Notes: generated by a model not told the origin, from the letters alone. Shown: positions 55,617-64,000, numbered from the stretch's first letter. The stretch is 64,000 bases of DNA from an uncultured bacterium (GCA_900548385.1 URKJ01000001.1:214924-278923); one strand, 5' to 3'. Program-made: numbers and translations.

Positions 55617-56396
55617 ATGTTGAAACGTCTGCTTGCCGGTTTGTTCTGTGCGGCGGTTGTGCTGCTGTCCGGCTGTTCCGACTCCGAATCCGGTGCAAAA
55701 AAGTTCACAGTGGGGTTCGATTCCGATTTTCCGCCTTACGGTTATGTGGAAAACGGCGTCTACAAAGGATTTGATCTTGACCTCGCCAGAGAAGTGGCAA
55801 AGCGGAACGGCTGGGAGATTGTGCTCAAGCCGATCAACTGGGACGCAAAGGATATGGAGCTCAATTCCGGCTCTATCGACTGTATCTGGAACGGGTTCAC
55901 GATGAACGGACGGGAACATGCTTACGAGTGGTCGGATCCCTATGTGGACAACAGCCAGGTCGTTCTTGTGAGAAAGGAATCCGGGATTCGCGATCTCGCC
56001 GGACTCGCCGGAAAGATTGTGGCGGTTCAAACTGATACCCCGGTGCAGAAAGCTCTGATGAAAGGCGGAGCGCGGGAGAAGCTCGGCAAAACGTTCAAAC
56101 GGCTGATCGTCTCTCCGAATTACAACAACGCCGTGATGGAGCTTGAGGCGGGATCGGTGGACGCTGTGGCGATGGACATCGGCGTGGCGCAGATGAAACT
56201 GCTGTCCGGCGGAAGGTTTATTCAACTTTCCGAGTCGGTTATTTCCGAAAAATACGGGATCGGGTTCCGAAAGGGCAATACACAGCTGCGCGACGCCGTG
56301 CAGAAGACGCTCCGGGAGATGGTCGCCGACGGTACCGCCGCGGAGATTTCCGGACGGTATTTCAACGGACGCAATGTTCTGATCCTCAAACCCTGA
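55617..56396 (+). CDS. Polar amino-acid ABC transporter, substrate-binding lipoprotein
   Basis: 259 residues. The lipobox VVLLSGCSD (Cys about 20) shows membrane anchoring. The SBP family 3 core follows: VGFDSDFPPYGYVENG, KGFDLDLAREVAKRNGW, then SIDCIWNGFTMNGRE and VAVQTDTPVQKALM. It captures a polar amino acid such as cystine, arginine or glutamine; the exact ligand is not readable. First of three genes, with the permease 13 bp downstream. Confidence 0.93.
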   Translation: MLKRLLAGLFCAAVVLLSGCSDSESGAKKFTVGFDSDFPPYGYVENGVYKGFDLDLAREVAKRNGWEIVLKPINWDAKDMELNSGSIDCIWNGFTMNGREHAYEWSDPYVDNSQVVLVRKESGIRDLAGLAGKIVAVQTDTPVQKALMKGGAREKLGKTFKRLIVSPNYNNAVMELEAGSVDAVAMDIGVAQMKLLSGGRFIQLSESVISEKYGIGFRKGNTQLRDAVQKTLREMVADGTAAEISGRYFNGRNVLILKP

Positions 56397-56409
56397 CGAG
56401 GCTGTGCGC

Positions 56410-57060
56410 ATGGATTACCGGATTATGCTGACCGAACTGCTGGGCGGCCTGTTGGTGTCGGTGGAAATTTTTCTTCTGACTCTGTTGTTTGCGCTTCCGC
56501 TCGGATTGCTGATCGCATTCGGGAGGATGTCGAAATGCTGGATCATCAGCAATATTTTCCGGGTTTACATTTCCATCATGCGCGGAACTCCTCTGATGCT
56601 TCAGTTGCTGGTCTGTTTTTTCGGACCGTATTATATCTTCAATATAACACTTGCGAGCGGGTACCGGTTTGCCGCGGTGATTATTGCGTTTGCGCTGAAT
56701 TATGCCGCCTATTTTGCGGAGATCTACCGCGGCGGCATCGAATCAATGCCGGTCGGGCAATACGAGGCGGCGCGCGTGCTGGGGTATTCGTCGCCGCAGA
56801 CATTCTTCAAGATCATTCTTCCGCAGGTTGTCAAGCGGATTATTCCCGCAATGACGAACGAGGTCATTACGCTGGTGAAAGACACATCGCTGGCGTTTTC
56901 CCTTTCGGTTCTGGAGATGTTCACGATCGCCAAACAGATTTCCAGCGCGCATACGACGATGATTCCGTTCGTGGTAGCCGGACTCTTCTATTATCTGTTC
57001 AATTTTGCGGTCGCCGCCGGAATGGGACTGCTTGAAAAACGGCTCAATTATTATCGCTGA
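56410..57060 (+). CDS. Polar amino-acid ABC transporter, permease
   Basis: 216 residues from ATG 56410 (GAGG 8 bp upstream; a GTG two codons earlier is too close). It is a HisM/GlnP-type permease with about five helices. IMRGTPLMLQLLV near residue 57 and the EAA loop (EAARVLGYSSPQTFFKIILP) touch the ATPase. VITLVKDTSLAFSLSVLEMF follows. It forms the inner-membrane channel, probably as a homodimer. Confidence 0.94.
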   Translation: MDYRIMLTELLGGLLVSVEIFLLTLLFALPLGLLIAFGRMSKCWIISNIFRVYISIMRGTPLMLQLLVCFFGPYYIFNITLASGYRFAAVIIAFALNYAAYFAEIYRGGIESMPVGQYEAARVLGYSSPQTFFKIILPQVVKRIIPAMTNEVITLVKDTSLAFSLSVLEMFTIAKQISSAHTTMIPFVVAGLFYYLFNFAVAAGMGLLEKRLNYYR

Positions 57061-57068
57061 GGTGAAAC

Positions 57069-57824
57069 ATGGACGTCCTGCGAATTTCCAACCTTTCCAA
57101 AAGTTTCGGTTCTCTGCATGTTTTGAAAGATATTTCCTTTTCCGTGAAAAAAGGGGAGGTCGTTTCGATTATCGGGCCTTCCGGTTCGGGTAAATCGACC
57201 CTGCTGCGTTGTGCGACGATGCTGGAAACCATGGATTCCGGCGAGATGTCGTATGGCGGGCTGCAGGTGTTCAAGGAGGGGCGTTATGCGGAGAAATCCG
57301 TTCTCAAAACCGCGCGCAGCCGCTTCGGGCTCGTCTTTCAGAACTTCAATCTGTTTCCGCACTATTCGGTCCTGAAGAACATCATCGACGCTCCGGTCTG
57401 TGTCCAGAAGCGGCGGAAAGCGGAGGTCGTTGCCGAAGCCGGGGCGCTGTTGGAGAAAATGGGATTGGAAGGGCGCGAACACGCGTATCCGTTTCAGCTT
57501 TCCGGCGGACAACAGCAGCGGGTTTCGATTGTCCGGGCGTTGGCGCTGAAACCGGAGATTCTTTTTTTCGATGAACCGACTTCCGCATTGGATCCGGAGT
57601 TGACCGGAGAGATTCTGAAAGTGATCCGTCAGCTTGCGGAAGAGCGGATGACAATGGTGATCGTCACGCACGAGATCAATTTTGCCCGCAATGTTTCCGA
57701 CCGCATCGTTTTTATGGCGGACGGGCTGATCGTGGAGGAGGGACCTGCTGCGGAACTGGTTGACAATCCGCGCAGCGAGCGCACCCGTGCGTTTCTTTCC
57801 AATATCGGAAAAGGAATGGATTGA
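57069..57824 (+). CDS. Polar amino-acid ABC transporter, ATP-binding protein
   Basis: 251 residues. Walker A is GPSGSGKST, the Q loop is VFQNFNLFPH, the signature is LSGGQQQRV, Walker B is EILFFDEPTSALDPE, and the H switch is VTHE. GlnQ/ArtP-type by length and motif spacing. Eight bp after the permease. The AraC gene converges from the right after 10 bp. Confidence 0.96.
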   Translation: MDVLRISNLSKSFGSLHVLKDISFSVKKGEVVSIIGPSGSGKSTLLRCATMLETMDSGEMSYGGLQVFKEGRYAEKSVLKTARSRFGLVFQNFNLFPHYSVLKNIIDAPVCVQKRRKAEVVAEAGALLEKMGLEGREHAYPFQLSGGQQQRVSIVRALALKPEILFFDEPTSALDPELTGEILKVIRQLAEERMTMVIVTHEINFARNVSDRIVFMADGLIVEEGPAAELVDNPRSERTRAFLSNIGKGMD

Positions 57825-57834
57825 CGGACTCGTT

Positions 57835-58674
57835 TTACTGTTCCGGATGGTTCTTCTGTACTTCTCTGTTCCATTTCCGGAGTTCGCCGGGACTCATTCC
57901 GGTTGCACGGCGGATCAGCCGGGCAAAGGAGGTCTGTTCGGTATAACCGCAGCGCAGGGCGATCTCTTTGACGGGCAGATCGGTGCCCCGCAGCAGCGTC
58001 AATGCGTTTCCGTAACGGACGTCGCGGATGTAATTGCCTAAAGAACGCCGCATGTTGTCATAAAAAACTTTCGTCAGGGTGGAACGCGGGGTCTGAAACA
58101 TGTCGCAGAGCATTCCGATGCAGAGTTCCGGGTTGCTGTAGTTGCTGTTTATGAATTCCATGCAGCGGGAATAGAGCGAATGTGGTGCAAGGTGGTTCGT
58201 TCCGCGGGCGTAGGCCAGGATCATCAGTGCCAGCCCCGCAATGCGCCCGATCTGAAGAGGATCTTCGCCGCTGATCCATTTTGCGATCTCATCGAACAAA
58301 TCCACGGGACATTCGTGTTCCGTCCGCTGAAACCGGGGAAACTTGTATGCCAGAAAGTTCGCTTCGGCAAACGGTCCGTCGAGACAGAGCCAGCGGGTAT
58401 GCCATTCTTTGGAAATGCCCCGCAGCTCATGATCCTCGCCGGGCAGAAAATAGAAGATGTCGTTTTCCTGCATCTGAAAATGTTTGCCGTAAAACACGAT
58501 TTCCCCGATGCCGGAGGTGCTCCACACAAGCTCTACGAAGTAATTTTTCTGCTCCGGAGCGAAATCGACTTCTTTCTCCGTCAGGATTTTGTTTCCGACA
58601 GAAGATACATAAAACGGCATGGGGATTTTCGGTAATTCCCCCTTCTGTTTCCTGAAAAAATGTTGTATTTTCAT
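57835..58674 (-). CDS. AraC-family transcriptional regulator, cassette 3
   Basis: 279 residues. The N-terminal cupin (MQENDIFYFLPGEDHELRG) precedes a C-terminal HTH pair (IGMLCDMFQTPRSTLTKVF, then IALRCGYTEQTSFARLI and the closing ATGMSPGELRKW). It is divergent from the pseudopilin at 58917 across 242 bp of very AT-rich DNA, so it is the likely regulator of the pseudopilin and the following hydrolase. Confidence 0.9.
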   Translation of the reverse strand: MKIQHFFRKQKGELPKIPMPFYVSSVGNKILTEKEVDFAPEQKNYFVELVWSTSGIGEIVFYGKHFQMQENDIFYFLPGEDHELRGISKEWHTRWLCLDGPFAEANFLAYKFPRFQRTEHECPVDLFDEIAKWISGEDPLQIGRIAGLALMILAYARGTNHLAPHSLYSRCMEFINSNYSNPELCIGMLCDMFQTPRSTLTKVFYDNMRRSLGNYIRDVRYGNALTLLRGTDLPVKEIALRCGYTEQTSFARLIRRATGMSPGELRKWNREVQKNHPEQ

Positions 58675-58853
58675 AGACGGCTGTAGTCAAAAAGTTCTTT
58701 TTTTAGTTATTCTGTTTGGTAGATTTATTGTTTTTTCTTTTGTTTTTATAAAAAAATATCAGTTTTTTCAGCTTTTTCAAGCATGAGGATCAAGGAAAAG
58801 ACGGAAATATTGATTTTGAGTTGAAATGTATTATTTTTCAGCTGTTCTGCCTA

Positions 58854-58881
58854 TTGTATTTTTCGTGTTTTGTTGTATAAT
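58854..58881 (+). promoter_or_regulatory. Putative promoter of cassette 3
   Basis: A perfect TATAAT (58876-58881) with a weak -35 TTGTAT (58854-58859) at 16 bp, 35 bp before the pseudopilin ATG. A poor -35 fits activation by the divergent AraC protein. Confidence 0.45.
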
Positions 58882-58916
58882 TAATAATAAACAATAACAC
58901 AGGAAAGGTGATTGAT

Positions 58917-59690
58917 ATGACAGTGAAACAAAACTCAGGGCGTGGCGCGGACAGGAAATTCTCTGTTTACAGGATCCGGAAATTCAGTCTTATAGAGCTT
59001 CTGATTGTAATATCCATTATTGCGATCCTGGCAGGGTTGCTTTTGCCGGCGTTGAACAGTGCAAAAAGGAAAGCTCTGGGTATCTCCTGTTTGAACAATA
59101 TGCGTCAGTTACATACATTAACGGTTTCCTACAATGGGGACAACGATGGCTATCTCATGCCGAGTGGATTGTTCAGCGGAGAGCGGAAGTGGCATGATCT
59201 TCTGATGGTCTATCTGAAAACGGGTGCCGCAGGGGATAATTGTTATTGGGATAAGAGAAAGGGGCGTCCCTTCGGACCGTTCGATTGTCCTTCGCAGGAA
59301 CACTTCAATACGGTCGACGGACCGCAGAATACGGAGAAAGGACGCTATATTGGAGTCAATATCAATGCAATCTCAGCAAAGGGGGTCGGGACTCCCAGTC
59401 CTTTCGGCAGGAGACCGGAGAAAATTTATCAGCCATCCACCAGAGCCCTGTTTACCGATATGGAACGGACTGCAGATTGGTCGGCAGTCGTTGACCACGG
59501 TATCGGCGCGGGTGGATATCCTGTTGAATCAAAGGGCGGAAATGCATTCCGGCATGGGGAATCCTTCAGTTTGAATGTCGTGTATGTAACCGGAAATAGT
59601 GCAACCATACGAAAAAATATGGTTCCCTCCTATTCTAGTCCCCCGAATAAAAATTTTTGGTATCATAATGACGGAACTTTTACAAAATAA
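58917..59690 (+). CDS. Prepilin-type pseudopilin, cassette 3
   Basis: 257 residues from ATG 58917 (AGGAAAGG 8 bp upstream). An unusually long 23-residue basic leader ends in RIRK, then comes the N-helix [20 protein letters not shown]. The -1 residue is Lys, which standard prepilin peptidases do not accept; +1 Phe and +5 Glu are kept. [21 protein letters not shown] follows. The end has [21 protein letters not shown], a degenerate form of the H-X9-DG motif. The hydrolase follows after 275 bp. Confidence 0.88.
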   Translation: MTVKQNSGRGADRKFSVYRIRKFSLIELLIVISIIAILAGLLLPALNSAKRKALGISCLNNMRQLHTLTVSYNGDNDGYLMPSGLFSGERKWHDLLMVYLKTGAAGDNCYWDKRKGRPFGPFDCPSQEHFNTVDGPQNTEKGRYIGVNINAISAKGVGTPSPFGRRPEKIYQPSTRALFTDMERTADWSAVVDHGIGAGGYPVESKGGNAFRHGESFSLNVVYVTGNSATIRKNMVPSYSSPPNKNFWYHNDGTFTK

Positions 59691-59888
59691 GAATGAGGAG
59701 AGGCCGTTTCAAACGTTTTCAGCCGGCGGGAAGAAAAAACGGTTTTTTAATACATTTGAATGGCTTGTTTCGATTTGACAGGAAATTAATTTTTAGTACT
59801 TCCGCAGAGACAGGGAAGGAGGATTCGCATAAAAACTGATTTTTACGGCTTTTTGGAAAAAAGTTGTTACGGAGGCATCAAGACGGAC

Positions 59889-59916
59889 TTGACGCTTGAG
59901 AAAATAAAGTTATTAA
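59889..59916 (+). promoter_or_regulatory. Possible internal promoter before the GH5-like gene
   Basis: TTGACG (59889-59894), 16 bp, TATTAA (59911-59916). It may give the hydrolase its own transcript, since no terminator is seen in the 275-bp gap. Confidence 0.35.
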
Positions 59917-59923
59917 CAATGAA

Positions 59924-59946
59924 AGCCAATATTTTTGAAATTGGCT
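59924..59946. repeat. Inverted repeat upstream of the GH5-like ribosome site
   Basis: AGCCAAT (59924-59930) and ATTGGCT (59940-59946) with a 9-base loop sit directly before CAGGAGAGG. A leader hairpin or protein site is possible. Confidence 0.4.
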
Positions 59947-59965
59947 CAGGAGAGGATGAAATATT

Positions 59966-62900
59966 ATGAAATGGAATTGTCTGGTGTTGATCTTTTCCTT
60001 TTTGCTGGCCTGTTCAGCGGACGCGGTTCCGGTGGAACTCCGGAAAAACGGAGTGTTGAAAGTAGAAAATCTTACATTTTCACTGGGATTTTATAATCCA
60101 AAATGGGTTTTCGGATCGCATAATGTTTCGATCAAGATGCAGTCTGAAAGTCAAAGGGAAGGAATTTTCCGCGTTCCCGGCGGTGAATTCCGTTTTACGG
60201 AAACTCTGACAAAGGTTTCCGCCCGGCAATGGAACTTGAAGATTCGTCTGGATTCCGCCAGGGCGGTGGAGACGAATCAGTTGTTTCTGGGCACCGATTC
60301 TCCGCATCTTCTGACATCGGGAATCTCTGTGGATGGCAAGCTCTTTGCGTTTCCGGAAAATTGGAACGGAAAGATGCTTCATCCGTTTCCGGAGAGAGCT
60401 CATCAAGTGGAAATTCCGATGATGGAAGGACGTTTGAAGATTGCGGGAACATTCGGCATTTGGTATCAGGATAATCGGCAATGGCATTCGGAAAAAGCCT
60501 CGGTACGTTTTCTCTTCACTCCGTCAAAAGGGAAGATTCGCACAGCAGAATTGAACCTGACTCTGGAATGGCTGGAATATTCTGGAACTCCTCTGAAAAT
60601 GAAGGAGGCAAATTCCTTGTTGAAAGATGACATCTCCGGCGATCAAAAGGGCGGCTGGACGGATCAGGGGGATAACGATATGCATCAGCTTCCTGCAGGA
60701 ATGCAGCGCTTTTGCGGAATTCCGTTTGAGGTGACTGGACGGTGTCTTGGATTTTATCATCCGCACACGCCGTTTTATCCGAAGGAGATCACTGTATCCG
60801 GAGAGGGGAAAAAGGCTGGGTATTTGTATCTGCTCCATGCGGAAGGTTGGGAGCCGTTGCGGAGAAAGAACCTTGGGACGATTCGCTTTCGTTATGAGGA
60901 CGGAAGTGTGAAAGAAGTTCTTCTGAATTCGCAGGAGGACTGTGGAAACTTCTGGCAGCCGAAAAATCGGAAGAATGCTCTTGTCGCCTGGAGAGGGAAC
61001 AACGGCAACGCCGGAATTGGAATTTATGTATCGAAGATTCGGACGGAAAACAAAACAATTCGCGATATTACCTTTACTTCCGCAGGAAATTCCGTCTGGC
61101 TGATTGCGGCAATGAGTCTGTCGGATGATTCCATTCCGATGTATCATGCTGTCCCGCTTGTTATGAAGGCTGACTCGGAATGGCATCCCATCCGTGCTGT
61201 TGTTGAAGCGGAACCCGGATCTGTTCTGGATTTTTCGGAAATGCTGGATGCTCCTGCTGGAAAATATGGGTTCGTGCGCAATATCGGAGGACGCCTCGGG
61301 TTTGAGAACGCTCCGGAGAAGCAGATTCGGTTTTATGGGACCAATATCTGTTACGAGGGAAATTTCATCAGTCGCCCTCTTGCGCGGAAACTTGCGCGAA
61401 TCCTGCGGGAACGCGGTTATAATCTTCTCCGTTTTCATCATTTCGGGCGTGATTTGATCCGGAATAATCCTGCGGTTTCCACAGAGATAGATCCTGTGAA
61501 AATGGATCGGATGGATGGCATCTTTGCTGAAGCCAAAGCGCAGGGAATCTATATGACTCTTGATCTTTTCATCAGCCGTCCTCTCCGAAAAGGCGAGGTG
61601 AAGGAGTTTCCGGATCAGACTGTCGGCGCGAAAGACTTCAAACAGTTGATCATCGCTTCTCCTTCCGCGTTGGAAAACTGGAAAAAGTTTGCCGCAAACT
61701 TTCTGACTCATGTGAATCCATATACAGGCCTTGCCTGGAAGGATGACCCTGCACTGATCTCAATCAATTTGATTAACGAAGGGAATATTGCATTTGATTT
61801 TAATGGAGATTCTCCGGCGAACCGTCTGTTCCGGAAGCGTTACCCGGAGTGGTTGAAGACAAACGGATTCAGGGATTCGGAAGGAAAAGATATCCGTTTG
61901 TGGAGACGTTTTATTGTGGAGTCTTATCGGAAGACTTACGCTGAGATGAAAGCTTTTCTGCGGGGGCTTGGGGTTCGGGCGATGGTTTGCGATCAGAACT
62001 GCCTCTCTTCGGTTCCCCTGACTGTCATGCGGAACGATTATGATCTGGTGGACAATCATTTTTATCATTCGCATCCGGCGTTCCCGGAGATTCCGTGGCG
62101 GCTCCCGTTTGCGTTTTCTTCGGATGACACGGTTCAATCGCTTGCCGCTCCCATTGGAGATATGTTTGCTTCCCGCATTTTCGGCAAACCTTTTACGATT
62201 ACGGAATGGGATTACTGCAATCCTGCTTCGTTTGCCATGGAGGGAGCTCTGGTGACGAGTGCCTATGGCGCTTTGAACGATTGGGATGCTCTCTGCCATT
62301 TCCAGATGATCGGCGGCGGACGAAACGGAGGAATGAATGAGTCGCCGGTCGGTCTGTTTTCCTGTTACAGTGATCCGGTCCGAAACCTTGCGGACCGGAT
62401 TGGGGTTCTGCTGTTTCTGCGGCGGGATGTCCGTACCAGCGGGAGCTGCCGGACCATTCTGGTTCCTCCCGATTATCTGGAGCAGAATCCGCAAGCGGTT
62501 TTCTACCCTCCGTTTACGAAACGGCTCGGTCTGATAGAGCGGACGGGAACTGTCCTTTGGGATGGTGGATCTCTTCCGGAGGGGACCGGTTCTGTTTATC
62601 TTCTTCCGGGCGTCCGGTATCGGAATCTTCCGGAGAAAGTTCCGTTTATGACTCTTTCCGCTGATTTGGGACGGGACGAAGCAGAGGCTGTGAAGAGGAA
62701 GCTTCTTTCCCCGGAAATTCAGAACGGTATTTACCGGAGTCTGACGGGCGAGATTGAACTGAACCGTCGAGAGCACCGCTTTTCGGTTGTAACCCCGGGC
62801 AGTGAGGCGTTTTCTCTTCAGGCGCAAGGGCGGGGGGCCGGGCGTTTCCTGACGGTGCAGAACCGGATGGTGCCCGGGCTCTTCTTTGCCTCCTCCATAA

Positions 62901-63217
62901 CTTCGGAACCTCTGCAGAAAAGCACACGCATTCTGCTTCTGCACCTGACACAGGTACGGAATACCGGAATGCGGTTCAGGGATGATACATGTTCTCTTCT
63001 GGAGGAGTATGGCAGACTTCCGCTTCTGCTGCGCCGTGCGGAAGCAGTCGTTACTCTGAATGCTTCTTCCGGCAAACTTTATGCCTGCTCCAACGGGGGA
63101 AAGCGACTGTATGAAGTTCCGCTGAAACGGCTTCCGGACGGAAAATTATCGTTTCTTGCCGATAACACCTCCGGGAAGGAGCCGATCCTTGTCTATGAGT
63201 TTCTCCGGACAAAGTAA
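59966..63217 (+). CDS. Secreted GH5-like (clan GH-A) glycoside hydrolase, cassette 3
   Basis: 1083 residues with an N-terminal signal peptide (MKWNCLVLIFSFLLACSADAV; a lipobox reading at Cys16 is possible). About 440 residues of beta-rich sequence precede a barrel (about 455-780). KQIRFYGTNICYEG opens the first strand and LLRFHHFGRD follows. SINLINEGN holds the probable acid/base Glu605 and FTITEWDYCNP the probable nucleophile Glu747. The last 300 residues are again beta-rich. The substrate may be a beta-mannan, beta-glucan or host glycan; the subfamily is not recognised. Codon use is more AT-rich than in cassettes 1 and 2. Confidence 0.83.
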   Translation: MKWNCLVLIFSFLLACSADAVPVELRKNGVLKVENLTFSLGFYNPKWVFGSHNVSIKMQSESQREGIFRVPGGEFRFTETLTKVSARQWNLKIRLDSARAVETNQLFLGTDSPHLLTSGISVDGKLFAFPENWNGKMLHPFPERAHQVEIPMMEGRLKIAGTFGIWYQDNRQWHSEKASVRFLFTPSKGKIRTAELNLTLEWLEYSGTPLKMKEANSLLKDDISGDQKGGWTDQGDNDMHQLPAGMQRFCGIPFEVTGRCLGFYHPHTPFYPKEITVSGEGKKAGYLYLLHAEGWEPLRRKNLGTIRFRYEDGSVKEVLLNSQEDCGNFWQPKNRKNALVAWRGNNGNAGIGIYVSKIRTENKTIRDITFTSAGNSVWLIAAMSLSDDSIPMYHAVPLVMKADSEWHPIRAVVEAEPGSVLDFSEMLDAPAGKYGFVRNIGGRLGFENAPEKQIRFYGTNICYEGNFISRPLARKLARILRERGYNLLRFHHFGRDLIRNNPAVSTEIDPVKMDRMDGIFAEAKAQGIYMTLDLFISRPLRKGEVKEFPDQTVGAKDFKQLIIASPSALENWKKFAANFLTHVNPYTGLAWKDDPALISINLINEGNIAFDFNGDSPANRLFRKRYPEWLKTNGFRDSEGKDIRLWRRFIVESYRKTYAEMKAFLRGLGVRAMVCDQNCLSSVPLTVMRNDYDLVDNHFYHSHPAFPEIPWRLPFAFSSDDTVQSLAAPIGDMFASRIFGKPFTITEWDYCNPASFAMEGALVTSAYGALNDWDALCHFQMIGGGRNGGMNESPVGLFSCYSDPVRNLADRIGVLLFLRRDVRTSGSCRTILVPPDYLEQNPQAVFYPPFTKRLGLIERTGTVLWDGGSLPEGTGSVYLLPGVRYRNLPEKVPFMTLSADLGRDEAEAVKRKLLSPEIQNGIYRSLTGEIELNRREHRFSVVTPGSEAFSLQAQGRGAGRFLTVQNRMVPGLFFASSITSEPLQKSTRILLLHLTQVRNTGMRFRDDTCSLLEEYGRLPLLLRRAEAVVTLNASSGKLYACSNGGKRLYEVPLKRLPDGKLSFLADNTSGKEPILVYEFLRTK

Positions 63218-63299
63218 GTAAACCTTCCTTTTTCCGATCTCTTTTGCTGGTTCCCGGTGTGCGAGATTGCCGCCGGGAGTTTCCTGTTTAAGGGTAAGC

Positions 63300-63477
63300 G
63301 TCCGCGATACATCAGCCATAGAATCAAATTTTTTACAGTTCTCGCTACGCCGCCTTGCCAGTCGTTTTTTCGCTCAATGGTCCGTTCGCCGATGGTTTCT
63401 TTGAACTTGCTGTTTTCGTGTTCTAAGCGCTTGCGCGCATGCTCCACTCCGCTGTGCTCAAACAGCTTCGCGCCATT
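63300..63477 (-). pseudogene. Transposase OrfA-like remnant
   Basis: The minus-strand frame running left from 63477 reads NGAKLFEHSGVEHARKRLE, then HENSKFKETIGERTIE and KNDW. This is the charged coiled-coil style of the C-terminal part of IS3-type OrfA proteins. The frame is closed by a TAA just upstream. A neighbouring frame (63480-63640) reads on with LLKWREAV, as if a frameshift split the gene. No terminal inverted repeats or DDE-bearing OrfB are seen. Low confidence. Confidence 0.35.
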
Positions 63478-63714
63478 TTAGTAGGCGTGATTCCTGATCG
63501 TTGTACAATGTGCTGATGCTGCTGTCGTTTTTTAAGTCCTTGAAGTACGATAGCCAACTTTTCTGTGCCCGTCCATTGTTGACTACTTTCCAATACTCTC
63601 TTAATTTAGCATACGTTTCAATGGAGGCAATATATCGTTAGCTTATCAAAAGGGAAGAACGGTATTTCTTCTTTAGTGTGATTTGATCAAAATGTACGCT
63701 GGAACAAAAAAAAC

Positions 63715-63759
63715 TGGCTCCGGCAGTTGGATTCGAACCAGCGACCAAGTGGTTAACAG
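63715..63759 (-). tRNA. 3' fragment of a tRNA-Asn(GUU)-like sequence
   Basis: On the minus strand the sequence runs from the anticodon loop (CTGTTAA) through GGTCG and GCTGGTTCGAATCCAAC to the acceptor TGCCGGA, discriminator G and encoded CCA, followed by a T run. The matching 5' half (TCCGGCA, D arm) is absent, and the bases before the loop cannot form the anticodon stem. One T-stem pair is a C:A mismatch. It is a truncated copy, of the kind left at an integration site. Confidence 0.6.
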
Positions 63760-63973
63760 GCGTAACCAAGTGCCTTGATTACCAATGTCTTATGCGTAAT
63801 CCAATCAACAAAAAACGTCTTCAAACGACATATTATTGGTACAATTCTTGGTATAGCGAAAACACTATTTTCAGACCTGTTCCAATAATACCGACAGCTT
63901 TAAAATAGCGCAGTTTCTTAAGTTGTCAAGAAGATATTTCCCTGTGTAAAATAAAATCAGCATGGTTTGAGCG

Positions 63974-64000
63974 CTGTCTCTTATACACATCTGACGCTGC
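63974..64000. other. Nextera transposon adapter (sequencing artefact)
   Basis: Bases 63974-63992 are the 19-bp Tn5 mosaic end used in Nextera libraries. The following GACGCTGC continues into the standard read adapter. This is not genomic DNA and marks the raw end of an assembled contig. Confidence 0.98.

Larger units (their letters stand above)
63218..63973. other. Low-GC terminal stretch without an intact gene
   Basis: About 756 bp of visibly AT-richer DNA than the rest of the window. It contains a transposase-like remnant and a tRNA-Asn 3' fragment, annotated separately. No complete open frame with a ribosome site is seen. Confidence 0.6.

Noticed and set aside
63715..63810. A complete tRNA gene at the right end
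   Set aside because: Only the 3' half from the anticodon loop is present; the 5' acceptor strand and D arm cannot be found on either side.

Overview
The window looks like chromosomal DNA of a Lentisphaerota-type (Victivallales-like) gut or anaerobic polysaccharide degrader. This is an inference from gene content: four short prepilin-like proteins of the DUF1559/H-X9-DG kind sit beside large secreted glycoside hydrolases, the AraC and GntR/LacI-type sugar regulators are dispersed, two GH4 enzymes are present, and there is a PknB-like kinase with a DWG motif. No rRNA or marker protein here fixes the taxon. Base composition is fairly GC-rich. It is visibly lower in the giant repeat gene (28310-32890), in the last cassette (58675-63217) and at the extreme right end.

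Layout. 1-6123: a GH2 beta-galactosidase cut by the window edge, an esterase, an AraC regulator and an uncharacterised 798-residue enzyme-like protein. 6165-11387: a complete operon with a consensus promoter, a GntR/LacI-type regulator, a pseudopilin, a secreted GH39-like enzyme and a terminator. 11512-13166: two overlapping sugar isomerase/epimerases. 13241-15666: an AraC/GH4 divergon. 15740-28217: mostly housekeeping and envelope genes (AsmA-like protein, DUF4186, MATE, ilvC, a DUF302-like protein, purQ, then fmt-rng-arnB-arnT in one coupled run, and a two-headed esterase). 28310-32890: a 1526-residue beta-repeat/FN3 surface-type protein. 33196-37464: an LL-DAP aminotransferase and a Ser/Thr kinase with leucine-rich repeats. 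37541-40122: a second MATE pump and three small coupled genes of unknown, possibly phage-tail, origin. 40128-44740: a second regulator-pseudopilin-hydrolase operon, on the minus strand. 44940-46386: a second GH4. 46440-57824: dGTPase, a DRE-TIM acyl-transferring synthase, a sirtuin, a pseudopilin/AraC divergent pair, purM, uxaC-nagB and a polar amino-acid ABC transporter. 57835-63217: an AraC / pseudopilin / GH5-like cassette. 63218-64000: no intact gene; a transposase-like remnant, a tRNA-Asn 3' fragment and, at the very end, sequencing adapter.

How it fits together. The clearest theme is a repeated cassette of sugar-sensing regulator, single pseudopilin and large secreted hydrolase. It is seen three times, twice with the same gene order and the same 4-base regulator/pseudopilin overlap, and a fourth regulator-pseudopilin pair lacks a hydrolase. 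Together with GH2, GH4, isomerases, glucuronate isomerase and glucosamine-6-phosphate deaminase this suggests a lifestyle of sensing, degrading and importing many host or plant glycans. The pseudopilins mostly lack the Gly normally required before the prepilin cleavage site, so their processing and role are open. The kinase is the other notable item: its catalytic lysine appears to have moved to the glycine-rich loop, as in eukaryotic WNK kinases.
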